From: DAOTTX01 sp034437515
GTDB taxonomy: Bacteria > Chloroflexota > Anaerolineae > Aggregatilineales > Phototrophicaceae
Assembly (NCBI GenBank): GCA_034437515.1
Contig: DAOTTX010000104.1
Coordinates: 62,001 to 126,000, forward strand
Direction: 5' to 3'
DNA: 64,000 nt
The position numbers were made by a program, and so were the translations under genes. The notes beneath the pieces are model-generated. The model searched no databases and was not told where the DNA came from. It saw only the letters and a list, made by a program, of their open reading frames with translations. Shown piece after piece: positions 27,061-35,718 of the stretch. How positions within the stretch are numbered: the stretch's first letter is position 1; every line of letters begins with the position of its first letter.

Positions 27061-27675
27061 TCAGGCGTTGTAGGCCCACACCGCGTAAAGTGGGTCGGCG
27101 CGGTCGGGGGTGTGGGCATCGGCTTTGATGTCTTTCCAGTTGCCAGCGTCCTCGAAGTATTTGGCGACAATCGCCATATGCTGGTTATCTGTTGAACCGA
27201 GCCATACCTTCACCGCCTTCGATGGAAAACACCGGTTGGAAAATGTCACGATGAACGGTGCGCCGGGTTTTAACACCCGCCCGACCTCCTGGAACACGGT
27301 CATGGGTTGCTGAAGGTACTGCACGGAGACGGTACACATCGCGCCGTCGAATGTCTCGTTCTCGAACGATAGCTGCGGATTCTTGTTCAGGTTCTGCACG
27401 ACGAAGTCATCAAGCTGGGGGTTGTCTTTCATCTCGTCGGCGTTCATGCCCAGGCCGACCACCCGCGCCGGGTTCAACCCAGCGGGGAGGTGTGAGCGCC
27501 AACTTGACATCAGGTCAAGGTAAGTGCCGCCAGCCGGCAGCAACGCGGCGAAGTGTTCGCTGACCTTCGCAATCGCGCCGTCATCAATATGGACGACCTT
27601 ACGCGGCAATTGATAAAACGCCGCGTCGTCGCCGGGGTCTTGCTTGCGGAAATAATCGGCAGGAAAATCACTCAT
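27061..27675 (-). CDS. Class I SAM-dependent methyltransferase
   Basis: 204 residues. It has the SAM-binding core in an abbreviated form: LPAGGTYLDLMSSWRSHLP as motif I region, RVVGLGMNADEM as the acidic strand, and FDGAMCTVSVQYLQQP as the motif IV region with VFQEVGRVLKPGAPFIVTFSNR for the following strand. This matches type-11-like methyltransferases found near photosynthetic or stress genes in several phyla. The end DPLYAVWAYNA is the family's usual C-terminus. It lies downstream of the coiled-coil gene on the same strand, about 76 bases away. Confidence 0.83.
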   Translation of the reverse strand: MSDFPADYFRKQDPGDDAAFYQLPRKVVHIDDGAIAKVSEHFAALLPAGGTYLDLMSSWRSHLPAGLNPARVVGLGMNADEMKDNPQLDDFVVQNLNKNPQLSFENETFDGAMCTVSVQYLQQPMTVFQEVGRVLKPGAPFIVTFSNRCFPSKAVKVWLGSTDNQHMAIVAKYFEDAGNWKDIKADAHTPDRADPLYAVWAYNA

Positions 27676-27751
27676 CGGTTACTCTCATCATAGATAACGG
27701 TAAATTTCGCATCCAGTATGCAAGATTTGCCTGAATTGGCGATGAGTGATG

Positions 27752-29479
27752 TTATTCGTCGTCTTGGGTGCTGCGAAGTTGGGCGGCAAGTTCTTGCGCG
27801 TTGCTCTGGTCAGGGTGACCGTCAAACCGGGCGACCTCATCCAGCAGCACGAGTGCCCGCGTTTTGTCTCCGATGGCGTAAGCCTTGCGTGCTTCCACGT
27901 AGGCTTTGTGGATTTCCAACCAGTCGATGAGGCGTGTGAATCGCTGCTCGTCCTCGTATTCCACGGCGGATTGAATCCCGACTTCGATCTCCTCGACATT
28001 ATTGGAGATGAGCAACTGGCGTGTCTGGTTATAGATGACTTCGACGTTCAAGCGCAGCCGCACCAATGCCCGTACTTCGTGCAGGTCGGGCAAGTCCTCC
28101 AGCACAATCGGCGGATATTCTTCGAGTTCGTTGAGCAGCTCCCCGGCTGCGCCGACGTTCTCCCAGGCCAGGTCGCGCAGGCGATCTAAGATGCCGCGAG
28201 CTTTACGCAAATAGTCGTCGTAGGCGCTGGCCTGCCGGTCGAACTCTGCCAGATGATCGAGCAGTTCATCCAACGTTTCATCTTTTTCGCTGTAATCCAG
28301 CCGCGCCCCCTGGTAGATCTGCCGTATACGATCCATACGCTTTTCGGTGAAGGCACGTTCACATTCTTCGATGAGTTCACGAAGTTGTGTCGCCATCTGC
28401 TCGACGATTGACTTGCGTACTTCGGTTAGTGTGGGTGCGCCAGCATAAGTACGGTAGGCTTCGCTGTAGACATCCCACGCCCCAAGTGGATTCTCAGGCG
28501 CGAGGCGTTGTGCCTGCCGCGCCCGGCGTTCGGCCTGCTCTAACCGGCGTAAGTCCTCGTTCGCTCGGCGTTCCAGGTTGCGCAGGTTCTGGTTCACTTC
28601 ATCGGGGACGAAGCGTTCGGCCAACTTACGGTCTTGGAGTGCATCGAGTGCGGCCTGTGGCTGATAATTTTGTAACTGCTGGTCGGCGTATTGCTGCATC
28701 TCCTGTACGCGATCCCCGGCCCACACCCGACCCATACGCTCGATCTCGCTGCGTGCTTCTTCGTAAGGCAGCATCCGGTCAAAGGTGGTGAGTTCGTCGC
28801 TGGCCTCCTCGGTGACCACCCGGTAACGCGGGATCAGCGCCACCGCTTCTAGTTCGGTGAGTGCGTCTAAAACGTCGGCGTATCTGTCGTCCTCAATTGC
28901 CGAACGATAGAGTGTGTCGGCTTTGCGCTTATCTCGCAAGATGCGCTCGGCCTGTTGCAGCAGCACATCCAAATTGACGTTATTGGGGTTCTCTGACGCT
29001 GCCGCTCGTACCACATCGCGTGCTTTAAGATAGCAGGTGTTAAGCACGGTTTCCGGCTTGGGTGGAAGGTCACCGTGTTCGAGTTGGGCGGCCTGCTGCC
29101 ATAATTCCTGGCAGTGCGCCTTCACCCCACGTATCTGTAAATCCGCGTGCTTGGCTTTGGTGCGTTCTTCGACCCGTTCTCGATACAGTGTCAGGTCGCG
29201 GTCGTCGCCACCGTTGAGTGAGGTCTGCCATTGTTCGAGTCGCTTGTTGGCCTCATCCATGTTGAACAGCAGCAGATCACCGTGCAGGGCGTCGTCCAGC
29301 CATTGGCGTGCATCGCGCCGTTTCCAGTCACCAAGTTGTGTTTGCAGCACGTCGATTTGTTCGATGGCCTTTTGCAAATCGTCGTCGTTTAACGCTTCGC
29401 GGATGTGGTCAAGGGTAAGCAGTGCACGTTCTCGTTGTGATTGTTCAGAACTGGACAACGAAGAGAAGTTACCGGTCAT
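27752..29479 (-). CDS. Large helical/coiled-coil protein of unknown function
   Basis: 575 residues from the ATG at 29479 (MTGNFSSL); an ATG six codons earlier is also possible. Almost the whole chain is predicted by eye to be helical, with heptad-like Leu/Ala spacing and many Glu/Arg/Gln residues (QALLE type segments such as NLERRANEDLRRLEQAERRA). It has no signal peptide or membrane segment. Repeating blocks suggest TPR-like or spectrin-like helices. I do not recognise a family. A small histidine-rich ORF ends 4 bases before its start, so the two look co-translated. Confidence 0.7.
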   Translation of the reverse strand: MTGNFSSLSSSEQSQRERALLTLDHIREALNDDDLQKAIEQIDVLQTQLGDWKRRDARQWLDDALHGDLLLFNMDEANKRLEQWQTSLNGGDDRDLTLYRERVEERTKAKHADLQIRGVKAHCQELWQQAAQLEHGDLPPKPETVLNTCYLKARDVVRAAASENPNNVNLDVLLQQAERILRDKRKADTLYRSAIEDDRYADVLDALTELEAVALIPRYRVVTEEASDELTTFDRMLPYEEARSEIERMGRVWAGDRVQEMQQYADQQLQNYQPQAALDALQDRKLAERFVPDEVNQNLRNLERRANEDLRRLEQAERRARQAQRLAPENPLGAWDVYSEAYRTYAGAPTLTEVRKSIVEQMATQLRELIEECERAFTEKRMDRIRQIYQGARLDYSEKDETLDELLDHLAEFDRQASAYDDYLRKARGILDRLRDLAWENVGAAGELLNELEEYPPIVLEDLPDLHEVRALVRLRLNVEVIYNQTRQLLISNNVEEIEVGIQSAVEYEDEQRFTRLIDWLEIHKAYVEARKAYAIGDKTRALVLLDEVARFDGHPDQSNAQELAAQLRSTQDDE

Positions 29480-29483
29480 TGGT

Positions 29484-29684
29484 TTACACCGTCCCATCTG
29501 TTTCGGGATAAGTTTGGATCTGCAAGGGTTGTTTTAGATCGCGCACGAGTTCTGCCGGGTGTAAATCATGAAACCCACGCCAGCCTTTAATATGATGGAT
29601 GCCATGATGAAGGTGACTGTTTGTGTGGGGGTTAATCCCCGGATATGTTTTGTGTGCCGCAGACTGTTTCTTATCTCGTCTCAT
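29484..29684 (-). CDS. Small histidine-rich protein
   Basis: 66 residues from an ATG at 29684 with AAGG about 10 bases upstream. The sequence is basic at the start (MRRDKKQSAAHK) and has a histidine cluster HTNSHLHHGIHHIKGWRGFHDLHP, quoted here as HLHHGIHHIKGW and GFHDLHP, then a more usual LVRDLKQPLQIQTYP tail. The stop lies 4 bases before the coiled-coil gene start, which supports real translation. The histidine cluster could bind a metal. No homologue is recognised and chance opening cannot be excluded. Confidence 0.45.
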   Translation of the reverse strand: MRRDKKQSAAHKTYPGINPHTNSHLHHGIHHIKGWRGFHDLHPAELVRDLKQPLQIQTYPETDGTV

Positions 29685-29783
29685 GTAGATTTACCTTCGC
29701 TACCAGCCAATTGTAACGCGCTCATCCGAATTCTGGTAATAAATGCGACTTTTGCACTATGCGGTATTACATTTATGTAATGT

Positions 29784-32399
29784 CTAGGGATCCTGGGTCA
29801 TGCGTTTTAGCTCATAGAGTTTGGTTAACGCCTCAATCGGACTCATCTCATCAACGTTGAGTGCTTTTAACGCCTCGACTGCCGGGTTTGGCGGTGCGGC
29901 GAACATCTTCATCTGCTGTGGTTGGTTGCCGGTCGTCCTGGAGGTGTTGGGGAGTGTGAAATCACTGCCCTGCGTTTCGAGTTGTTCCAGCAGTTCGCGG
30001 GCACGCTCGACAACCGGGCGCGGCATCCCGGCGAGCTGCGCGACATGTACCCCATAGCTTTGATCTGCGCCGCCCTCGATGACTTTATGCAAGAACACGA
30101 TGTCCTCGCCGCGTTCGGTCACCGCGACGTTGTAATTGCGTGAACGGGGCAGGATGTTCGGCAGTTCGGTCAGTTCGTGATAGTGGGTAGCAAACAGCGT
30201 CCGGCAGTCCAGACGTGGGTTATTGTGAATGTATTCGATCACCGCACGGGCGATGGCGAGGCCGTCATAAGTCGATGTGCCGCGCCCGACTTCGTCAAGG
30301 ATCAACAGGCTGCGCCGCGAACTGCCCGCCAACAGCCGGGCGGTTTCGACCATTTCGACCATGAACGTGCTCTGCCCGGCGTGGATCTCGTCCTGTGCGC
30401 CGATGCGGGCGAAGATGCGGTCTACCAGGCCGATGGTCGCCTCGTCTGCGGGGACGAAACTGCCGATCTGCGCCATGAGGGTGATAATAGCAGCCTGCCG
30501 AATGTAGGTTGATTTACCGGACATATTCGGCCCGGTGATGATGTGGATGCGTGACATGCTATCGAAGTTTGTGTCGTTGGGCACATAGCGTGTGCCGCCA
30601 TCCAGCAGCTTTTCGACGACCGGGTGCCGCCCATCACGAATAACGAGCAGGTCATCATCGGTGAGTTCGGGCCGCACGAAACCTTCGCGCACGGCGACTT
30701 CCGCCAGTGATACGAACACATCAATATGAGCGATGACCCGTGCAGTCTTCAGCAACCGTGCGGCACATTCCGCCAGTTCCTGGCAGAGTTGCTCGAACAA
30801 CTCGCGCTCCAATGTGAGGATTTCTTCTTCGGCGTTCAGCACCAGCGTTTCGTACTCCTTGAGTTCTGGCGTGATGTAGCGTTCGGCGTTGACCAGGGTC
30901 TGTTTGCGCACATAGTCATCAGGGACTTTTTCCGTGTGGGCGTGGGTGACTTCGATGTAGTAACCAAATACCTTATTAAAGCTGACTTTGATGGTCGGGA
31001 TGCCGGTGCGTTTGCGTTCACGCGGTTCGAGTTCGGCGATCCAATCACGGGCGTGCTTGGTACGGTTCAGTAGATCGTCTAGTTCGTCGGAGTAGCCCTC
31101 ACGGATGGTGCCCATTTTGTTCATCACGGCGGGCGGCTCGTCCGTCAGGGCACGTTCGACATGGTCGCGTACATCATCGCAGGGGTCGAGCCGTTCGACC
31201 AGCGCGTTCATCGCCGGGATGTCTTCGATCAGGCTGTGGATCACCGGGATGACACCCAGGCTGGCGCGTAACCCGGTGAGGTCACGCGGGCCGGCACGTC
31301 CGACGACCAGCTTATTCGTCAGACGTTCGACATCGCTAATCTGTTTGAGCGCCTCGCTGATTTCCAGGCGCAAGGCTTCATCACTGACCAGCGCATTGAC
31401 CGCATCTAACCGGGCGTCGAGCCGTTTTAAGTCGAGCAGGGGCTGGTTGATCCAGTTATGTAGCAGGCGTGCGCCCATTGACGTAATCGTATGATCCAGC
31501 ACACCGAGTAGACTGCCGCGTGCCTTGCCGCCGCGTATGGTGTTGGTGAGTTCGAGGTTGCGCCGGGTAAATTGATCCAGCACCATGAAGTTCGCCGTTG
31601 AATAGGCACGGATGCTCATCAATTGGGCGGCGGTGCTGCGTTGGGTTTCCTGCAAATAGCTGAGGACGGCACCGGCGGCGCGGATCGCGTCCGACTTACC
31701 CTGCAAGCCGTAGCCATCGAGGGTGCGCACGTTGAATTGTTGGCACAGCGCATCATAGGCGCTGCGTTCGTCGAAGCGCCAGTCACCGAGTGGCGTCAGG
31801 TGATTGCCTTCCGGCAGTGTGACCCCGCGTGTGACCCAGGGTTCCGGCATCAACACCTCACGGGGATTGAGCCGCGCCAGTTCTTCGAGCACAAGCATAC
31901 CGGCGTTCTCACTCTCAAAGGTCGTCGCGGCGAATTCACCGGTAGAAATATCGGCGTAGGCCACACCCGCCCGCGCCCAGTGACCGCTTTCCGCGTCACC
32001 GACCGGCAAAATCGCCATCAGATAGTTGGGCTTGTCCTCCGGTAGCATCTCAGTTTCGGTGATCGTCCCCGGTGTGATGACCCGGACCACTTCCCGTTCG
32101 ACCGGCCCGCGTCCGTCGGGTTCGGTCATCTGCTCACACACGGCGACGTGATAGCCTTTTTCAATTAATCGGGCGATGTAACCATCCGCCGCGTGGTAGG
32201 GCACACCCGCCATCGGTGTCTTCGGCCCCTTTTTGCTAAACGCACGGCCTGTTAAGGTTAGGTCGAGTTCACGGGCGGCGGTTTCGGCGTCGTCGTCAAA
32301 CATCTCGTAGAAGTCGCCCAGTCGGAAAAACAGGATGGCATCTGGATATTGTGCTTTCATATCTAAATACTGCCGCCGGACGGGAGTCACACGCACCAT
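29784..32399 (-). CDS. mutS: DNA mismatch repair protein MutS
   Basis: 871 residues, the usual size. The mismatch-reading Phe-x-Glu is F30-Y31-E32 in RLGDFYEMF. The connector, core and clamp domains follow. The ATPase has Walker A GPNMSGKSTYIRQ, Walker B RRSLLILDEVGRGTSTYDG and the closing ATHYHELTEL. MutS recognises base mismatches and recruits MutL. It lies divergently from the ROK kinase across 125 bases. mutL is not in the window. Confidence 0.97.
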   Translation of the reverse strand: MVRVTPVRRQYLDMKAQYPDAILFFRLGDFYEMFDDDAETAARELDLTLTGRAFSKKGPKTPMAGVPYHAADGYIARLIEKGYHVAVCEQMTEPDGRGPVEREVVRVITPGTITETEMLPEDKPNYLMAILPVGDAESGHWARAGVAYADISTGEFAATTFESENAGMLVLEELARLNPREVLMPEPWVTRGVTLPEGNHLTPLGDWRFDERSAYDALCQQFNVRTLDGYGLQGKSDAIRAAGAVLSYLQETQRSTAAQLMSIRAYSTANFMVLDQFTRRNLELTNTIRGGKARGSLLGVLDHTITSMGARLLHNWINQPLLDLKRLDARLDAVNALVSDEALRLEISEALKQISDVERLTNKLVVGRAGPRDLTGLRASLGVIPVIHSLIEDIPAMNALVERLDPCDDVRDHVERALTDEPPAVMNKMGTIREGYSDELDDLLNRTKHARDWIAELEPRERKRTGIPTIKVSFNKVFGYYIEVTHAHTEKVPDDYVRKQTLVNAERYITPELKEYETLVLNAEEEILTLERELFEQLCQELAECAARLLKTARVIAHIDVFVSLAEVAVREGFVRPELTDDDLLVIRDGRHPVVEKLLDGGTRYVPNDTNFDSMSRIHIITGPNMSGKSTYIRQAAIITLMAQIGSFVPADEATIGLVDRIFARIGAQDEIHAGQSTFMVEMVETARLLAGSSRRSLLILDEVGRGTSTYDGLAIARAVIEYIHNNPRLDCRTLFATHYHELTELPNILPRSRNYNVAVTERGEDIVFLHKVIEGGADQSYGVHVAQLAGMPRPVVERARELLEQLETQGSDFTLPNTSRTTGNQPQQMKMFAAPPNPAVEALKALNVDEMSPIEALTKLYELKRMTQDP

Positions 32400-32524
32400 A
32401 GAGGACTTTCCTTATAGTTACGGTACAATGGTTGTCGATGTGTTATTCTAGCAGCGTCGTTTGTAGCTCACAACGTAAAATCGAACAAATTTGCATCCCC
32501 CCCGAAGTAAAAGGAGTTTGTCGC

Positions 32525-33508
32525 ATGAGTGAGACGATTATTGGAGTCGATCTTGGCGGTACACGTATTCGTGCCGCTTCTTTAGATAATTCTTTACGGA
32601 TCATCAAGCGTGTCGAGACATTGACGAAAGACAAGGAAGGGTTGGAGCCGACGCTCAACCGCATCAAAGACCAGATCCGCGAGGTCTTGCCGGAGGACAT
32701 GAGCGGGGTTGCCAGCATCGGTGTTTCCGCACCGGGGCCGCTCAACCCGGAAACGGGTGTAGTGGTTGCGCCGCCCAACCTCAGCGGCTGGCACGATGTA
32801 CCGCTGGCGGAAATCCTGCGTAAGGAGTTCGGTCTGCCGGTTTACGTCGGCAACGATGCCAACGTCGCTGCGCTCGCCGAGGCCGCACGCGGGGCCGCGA
32901 AGGGTTACCAGCACGTCATCTACATCACCGTCAGCACGGGTATCGGCAGTGGTATTATCATCGACGGGCGATTGCTGCTCGGTAAGGTCGGCCTGGCTGC
33001 GGAGATCGGGCATATCGTCATGCTGGTCGGTGACAGCGTTTCCACATTGGAGAAAGAAGCTTCTGGCCCGGCGATGGCGGCACAGGCCAGACGCCGCATC
33101 GAAAAGGGTGAAGACTCGATGATTTACGGGTTGGTCGAGGGGAATCTTTCCGCCATTACCGGGGCGACGGTGGGCGAGGCTGCCGGTCAGGGTGATGCAC
33201 TCGCTACCGAGATCGTACAGCGGGCGGGAACGTTGGTCGGCTACGGCATCGTCAACATGCTGCACCTGTTCAACCCGGAGATCGTTGTGGTTGGTGGTGG
33301 GGTGACGAACGTCGGTGATCTGTTGTTTGACCCGATGCGAGCAGCGGTGAAAGAGATGTCTATCGACGAAACCTACTGGGAAGACCTTGAAATCGTCACG
33401 CCCGACCTCGGTGAGGACGTCAGTGTCATCGGCGCGGGGACGTTGGCTATCACGAAGGGTGGCGCGGTGAACCTGCAAAAAGTCATGTCACAACTCGAAA
33501 GCTCATAG
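32525..33508 (+). CDS. ROK-family sugar kinase, zinc motif missing
   Basis: 327 residues from the ATG at 32525, with AAAAGGAG 9 bases before it. The ATP phosphate-binding motif GVDLGGTRIRA is at residues 7-17 and the catalytic aspartate is D111 in YVGNDANVAALAEA. EIGH is at 160-163. In most ROK proteins this is followed by a CxCGxxGCxE zinc site. Here residues 164-181 (IVMLVGDSVSTLEKEASG) contain no cysteine, so the zinc site is lost. The likely reaction is ATP-dependent phosphorylation of glucose or a related sugar. It is followed 22 bases later by dcd. Confidence 0.88.
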   Translation: MSETIIGVDLGGTRIRAASLDNSLRIIKRVETLTKDKEGLEPTLNRIKDQIREVLPEDMSGVASIGVSAPGPLNPETGVVVAPPNLSGWHDVPLAEILRKEFGLPVYVGNDANVAALAEAARGAAKGYQHVIYITVSTGIGSGIIIDGRLLLGKVGLAAEIGHIVMLVGDSVSTLEKEASGPAMAAQARRRIEKGEDSMIYGLVEGNLSAITGATVGEAAGQGDALATEIVQRAGTLVGYGIVNMLHLFNPEIVVVGGGVTNVGDLLFDPMRAAVKEMSIDETYWEDLEIVTPDLGEDVSVIGAGTLAITKGGAVNLQKVMSQLESS

Positions 33509-33530
33509 CAGTGGACAAGGATAATTCAAC

Positions 33531-34088
33531 ATGGGGCTAAAACCCGACCATTGGATACGCCAGATGTCACTCAAACACGGTATGATCGAACCATTTGTGG
33601 AAAAACAAGCACGCGGCAACGTGGTAAGTTATGGTGTTTCGTCTTATGGCTATGATATGCGTGTCGCGGACGAATTCAAGATTTTTACCAACGTGCATTC
33701 TGCCATTGTTGACCCGAAAGCCTTTAGTGAGGAGTCTTTTGTTGACTTCAAAGGTGATGTGTGTATCGTCCCGCCGAATTCGTTTGCGTTAGCGCGGTCG
33801 GTCGAATACTTTCGCATTCCCCGTAGTGTGTTGACCATCTGCGTCGGCAAGAGTACCTATGCTCGCTGCGGCATCCTGACCAACGTCACGCCGTTTGAAC
33901 CCGGTTGGGAGGGTTACGTCACGCTGGAAATCAGTAACACCACACCGCTGCCCGCTAAAATCTATGCCAACGAGGGCATCGCGCAGGTGTTGTTCTTCGA
34001 AGCAGATGCAGAGTGCGAGGTTTCCTATGCGGATAAGAAGGGGAAGTATCAGGGACAGAGTGGTGTCACCCCGCCGCGCATGGGCTAG
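33531..34088 (+). CDS. dcd: dCTP deaminase
   Basis: 185 residues. Family marks are VSYGVSSYGYDMRVADEF near the N-terminus and GKSTYARCGILTNVTPFEP (107-125) continuing to GYVTLEISN with the catalytic glutamate E133. The C-terminal GKYQGQSGVTPPR is the nucleotide-binding tail. The enzyme converts dCTP to dUTP for dTMP synthesis; the bifunctional dCTP-deaminase/dUTPase type cannot be ruled out. It follows the ROK kinase closely and is likely co-transcribed with it. Confidence 0.95.
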   Translation: MGLKPDHWIRQMSLKHGMIEPFVEKQARGNVVSYGVSSYGYDMRVADEFKIFTNVHSAIVDPKAFSEESFVDFKGDVCIVPPNSFALARSVEYFRIPRSVLTICVGKSTYARCGILTNVTPFEPGWEGYVTLEISNTTPLPAKIYANEGIAQVLFFEADAECEVSYADKKGKYQGQSGVTPPRMG

Positions 34089-34152
34089 AGGTCAATTGCA
34101 TTTGGGCCAGGAGGAGCGCACGCGGGTGCTACCCGACAAATCAGCATAGATA

Positions 34153-34186
34153 TTGTAGTGGCAGCCCGGTGTGTCTGCCCACGACA
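34153..34186. repeat. Intergenic palindromic repeat element, decayed copy 2
   Basis: GTGGCAG (34158-34164) pairs with CTGCC-AC (34175-34182, one bulge) with outer TTGT/ACGA partners. The arrangement recalls the element at 9978-10013 (GTAG-GG-stem-CC-CTAC), but has diverged. It lies between dcd and the tRNA promoter. Confidence 0.35.
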
Positions 34187-34216
34187 GATTGCACAAAAAT
34201 GTCATATGCGATTGTC

Positions 34217-34246
34217 CTGACAAGGGCTAATTCTACTATTGATAAT
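34217..34246 (+). promoter_or_regulatory. Promoter of tRNA-Val
   Basis: CTGACA (34217-34222, five of six to the -35 consensus) and GATAAT (34241-34246, five of six to the -10) are separated by 18 bases. Transcription should begin near 34253, 27 bases before the mature tRNA. Confidence 0.6.
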
Positions 34247-34279
34247 CCTGCTTGTGTGTTGTAAAGTGTGCTTAGTCAT

Positions 34280-34353
34280 GGGTGGTTAGCTCAGTTGGCT
34301 AGAGCACGCCCCTTACAAGGGCGGGGTCATTGGTTCGAGTCCAATACTACCCA
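34280..34353 (+). tRNA. tRNA-Val (anticodon UAC)
   Basis: 74 bases fold into a full cloverleaf: acceptor stem 34280-34286 with 34346-34352 (one G-T), D arm with AGCTC...GAGC, anticodon stem CGCCC/GGGCG with loop CTTACAA and anticodon TAC at 34314-34316, and T arm with ATTGG-TTCGAGT-CCAAT. The discriminator base is A. The CCA end is not encoded. A promoter precedes it and a terminator follows at once. Confidence 0.97.
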
Positions 34354-34358
34354 AAACA

Positions 34359-34388
34359 GCGTCTTCTTAAAACAGAAGGCGCTTTTTC
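34359..34388 (+). terminator. Terminator of tRNA-Val
   Basis: A 9-bp stem (34359-34367 with 34374-34382, one G-T) with a 6-base loop is followed by TTTTT. It lies 6 bases after the tRNA 3' end. Confidence 0.85.
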
Positions 34389-34439
34389 GTTTCAGGGTGT
34401 CTCAATTTATGTGCCGTTCAGAAATTTGTGCTTCAAGGT

Positions 34440-34612
34440 ATGGTACCCGGCGCGGCAGACCAGGCCAAAGAGCAGATCTCGCAGAGCATCTCGTTGGGAC
34501 GTTATGGCAAACCTAAAGAGGTCGCGCAGTTTATGTTTTTCTCGCCAGCGATGAGAGCAAATATATCACCGGCAGCACCTATATGATCGACGGGGGTGCC
34601 ACAGCAAACTAA
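34440..34612 (+). pseudogene. C-terminal remnant of a short-chain dehydrogenase, frameshifted
   Basis: The first part reads QISQSISLGRYGKPKEVAQF, the hallmark of the SDR C-terminal region. The frame then shifts near 34535-34540, and the other frame continues as ASDESKYITGSTYMIDGG and ends ATAN at the TAA 34610-34612. Joined, they give the classic FLASDESKYITGSTYMIDGG ending of 3-oxoacyl-ACP-reductase-like SDRs. The N-terminal two thirds with the TGxxxGxG and YxxxK motifs are absent. It still has a good terminator behind it (34621-34655). Confidence 0.8.
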
Positions 34613-34620
34613 GCCGTTTT

Positions 34621-34655
34621 ACCCGGTGAATGGTTGAGGTTCATCGGGTATTTTA
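34621..34655 (+). terminator. Terminator behind the SDR remnant
   Basis: A 10-bp stem (34621-34630 with 34640-34649, one G-T) and 9-base loop are followed by ATTTTA on the + strand. It served the now broken SDR gene and may also stop stray transcription toward the convergent NmrA-like gene. Confidence 0.7.
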
Positions 34656-34663
34656 CCGGAGAT

Positions 34664-35521
34664 TTACGTCCAACGGTCGCGGTAATCCTGCGCGAATTGA
34701 TCGAATGAAATGGGCGAACGGTCGAGGATATTAGCGACATCGTCCGTCACTTCTTTGGCGTTACCGAAGCGGGTGATCGTGTATAAGCCGGTGACGACCA
34801 GTGCATAACTCCATTTTTCCCCTGATTTTACCTGCTCCCAGAAGAACTTGACTGTTGAAGGTTTGGTGTAGTGAATGGGACGGTCGAGTACTTTACTCAG
34901 CTTATCAGCGACCTCGTGATAATTGAGGGCTTCGGCACCCGTGAGGGTGTACTTCTGGTTTGTGTGACCGTCCTCGGTTAGTGTACGGACGGCGACGGCG
35001 GCGATGTCTCGCACGTCAATAAAGCTGGTTCTCGACTCACCTACAGGGAGCGCGATTTCGTTCCGTTGCTGGATTTCCTCGCGGTGGGTGGTCGAAAGAT
35101 TCTGCATAAAAAAGCTCGCCCGCAGAAAGGTGTAATGCACCCCTGTCTTGAGAATGAGTTGCTCGATTTTGTGATGCGGCACGATGGGGTTGCTCTCGAC
35201 GCCCTGAATGGAGAGAAAGACGATATGCTCCACACCCGCGCCGACTGCCGCCCACACCGCCGGGGCGATGTCTCGTTGCACGTTGGAAAGGGCAGGTGGT
35301 CTGACGAGAAACATCCGTTTGATGCCGGTGAATGCCTCTCGGTAGGTCGCGGGGTCAAGAAAATCGAACTTTACAATTTCGACTTCCGTTTTTAGCATCT
35401 GCTGGGCTTCTTCAACATTGTATGCCCCTACGCGGAAGGGCACTTCAGCGTTTTGTAAGCCTTTTACAACTTCTGAACCGACGTTGCCGGTCGCACCAGT
35501 GATTAAAATCTCAGTGTTCAT
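34664..35521 (-). CDS. NmrA-like NAD(P)-binding oxidoreductase
   Basis: 285 residues. It begins with the atypical SDR fingerprint ILITGATGNVGSEVVKGL (GATGNVG) and carries FLSIQGVESNP and YTFLRASFFMQNL, as in NmrA/azoreductase-type quinone reductase or redox-sensing proteins. No Tyr-x3-Lys pair is evident, which is usual for the class. The substrate is unknown. It stands between a broken SDR gene and the LacI operon and faces away from the LacI gene across 197 bases. Confidence 0.85.
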   Translation of the reverse strand: MNTEILITGATGNVGSEVVKGLQNAEVPFRVGAYNVEEAQQMLKTEVEIVKFDFLDPATYREAFTGIKRMFLVRPPALSNVQRDIAPAVWAAVGAGVEHIVFLSIQGVESNPIVPHHKIEQLILKTGVHYTFLRASFFMQNLSTTHREEIQQRNEIALPVGESRTSFIDVRDIAAVAVRTLTEDGHTNQKYTLTGAEALNYHEVADKLSKVLDRPIHYTKPSTVKFFWEQVKSGEKWSYALVVTGLYTITRFGNAKEVTDDVANILDRSPISFDQFAQDYRDRWT

Positions 35522-35633
35522 CTCATCAATCCTCTATACGAATATACCTTTAATTATAACGACTGGTCTATATATTGATAGTCACTTTTGTCATGAATCT
35601 GGCTCAGATTTGTGCAGTTTGTACGAAAAATGC

Positions 35634-35662
35634 TTGCAAGTTTTGTAATCATACGTTATGCT
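35634..35662 (+). promoter_or_regulatory. Promoter of the lacI-type operon
   Basis: TTGCAA (35634-35639) and TATGCT (35657-35662) are separated by 17 bases, four of six matches each. The LacI-type palindrome begins 11 bases after the -10 box, the usual place for repression. Confidence 0.5.
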
Positions 35663-35672
35663 CTTGGCACAG

Positions 35673-35690
35673 TAGTTAAACGCTTAACTA
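35673..35690 (+). promoter_or_regulatory. LacI-family operator
   Basis: An 18-base palindrome, TAGTTAA-ACGC-TTAACTA, with a central CG as in LacI/PurR-type operators. It lies 28 bases upstream of the regulator's start, so autorepression is likely. No second copy was found before the binding-protein gene, so the operon may be controlled from here alone. Confidence 0.75.
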
Positions 35691-35718
35691 TAATTTTTTC
35701 TTAAAGAAGATTTGTCAT

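Noticed and set aside
34268..34554. Short frames running through tRNA-Val and its terminator
   Set aside because: They overlap a structural RNA and a terminator and have no gene-like features, except for the SDR remnant described separately.
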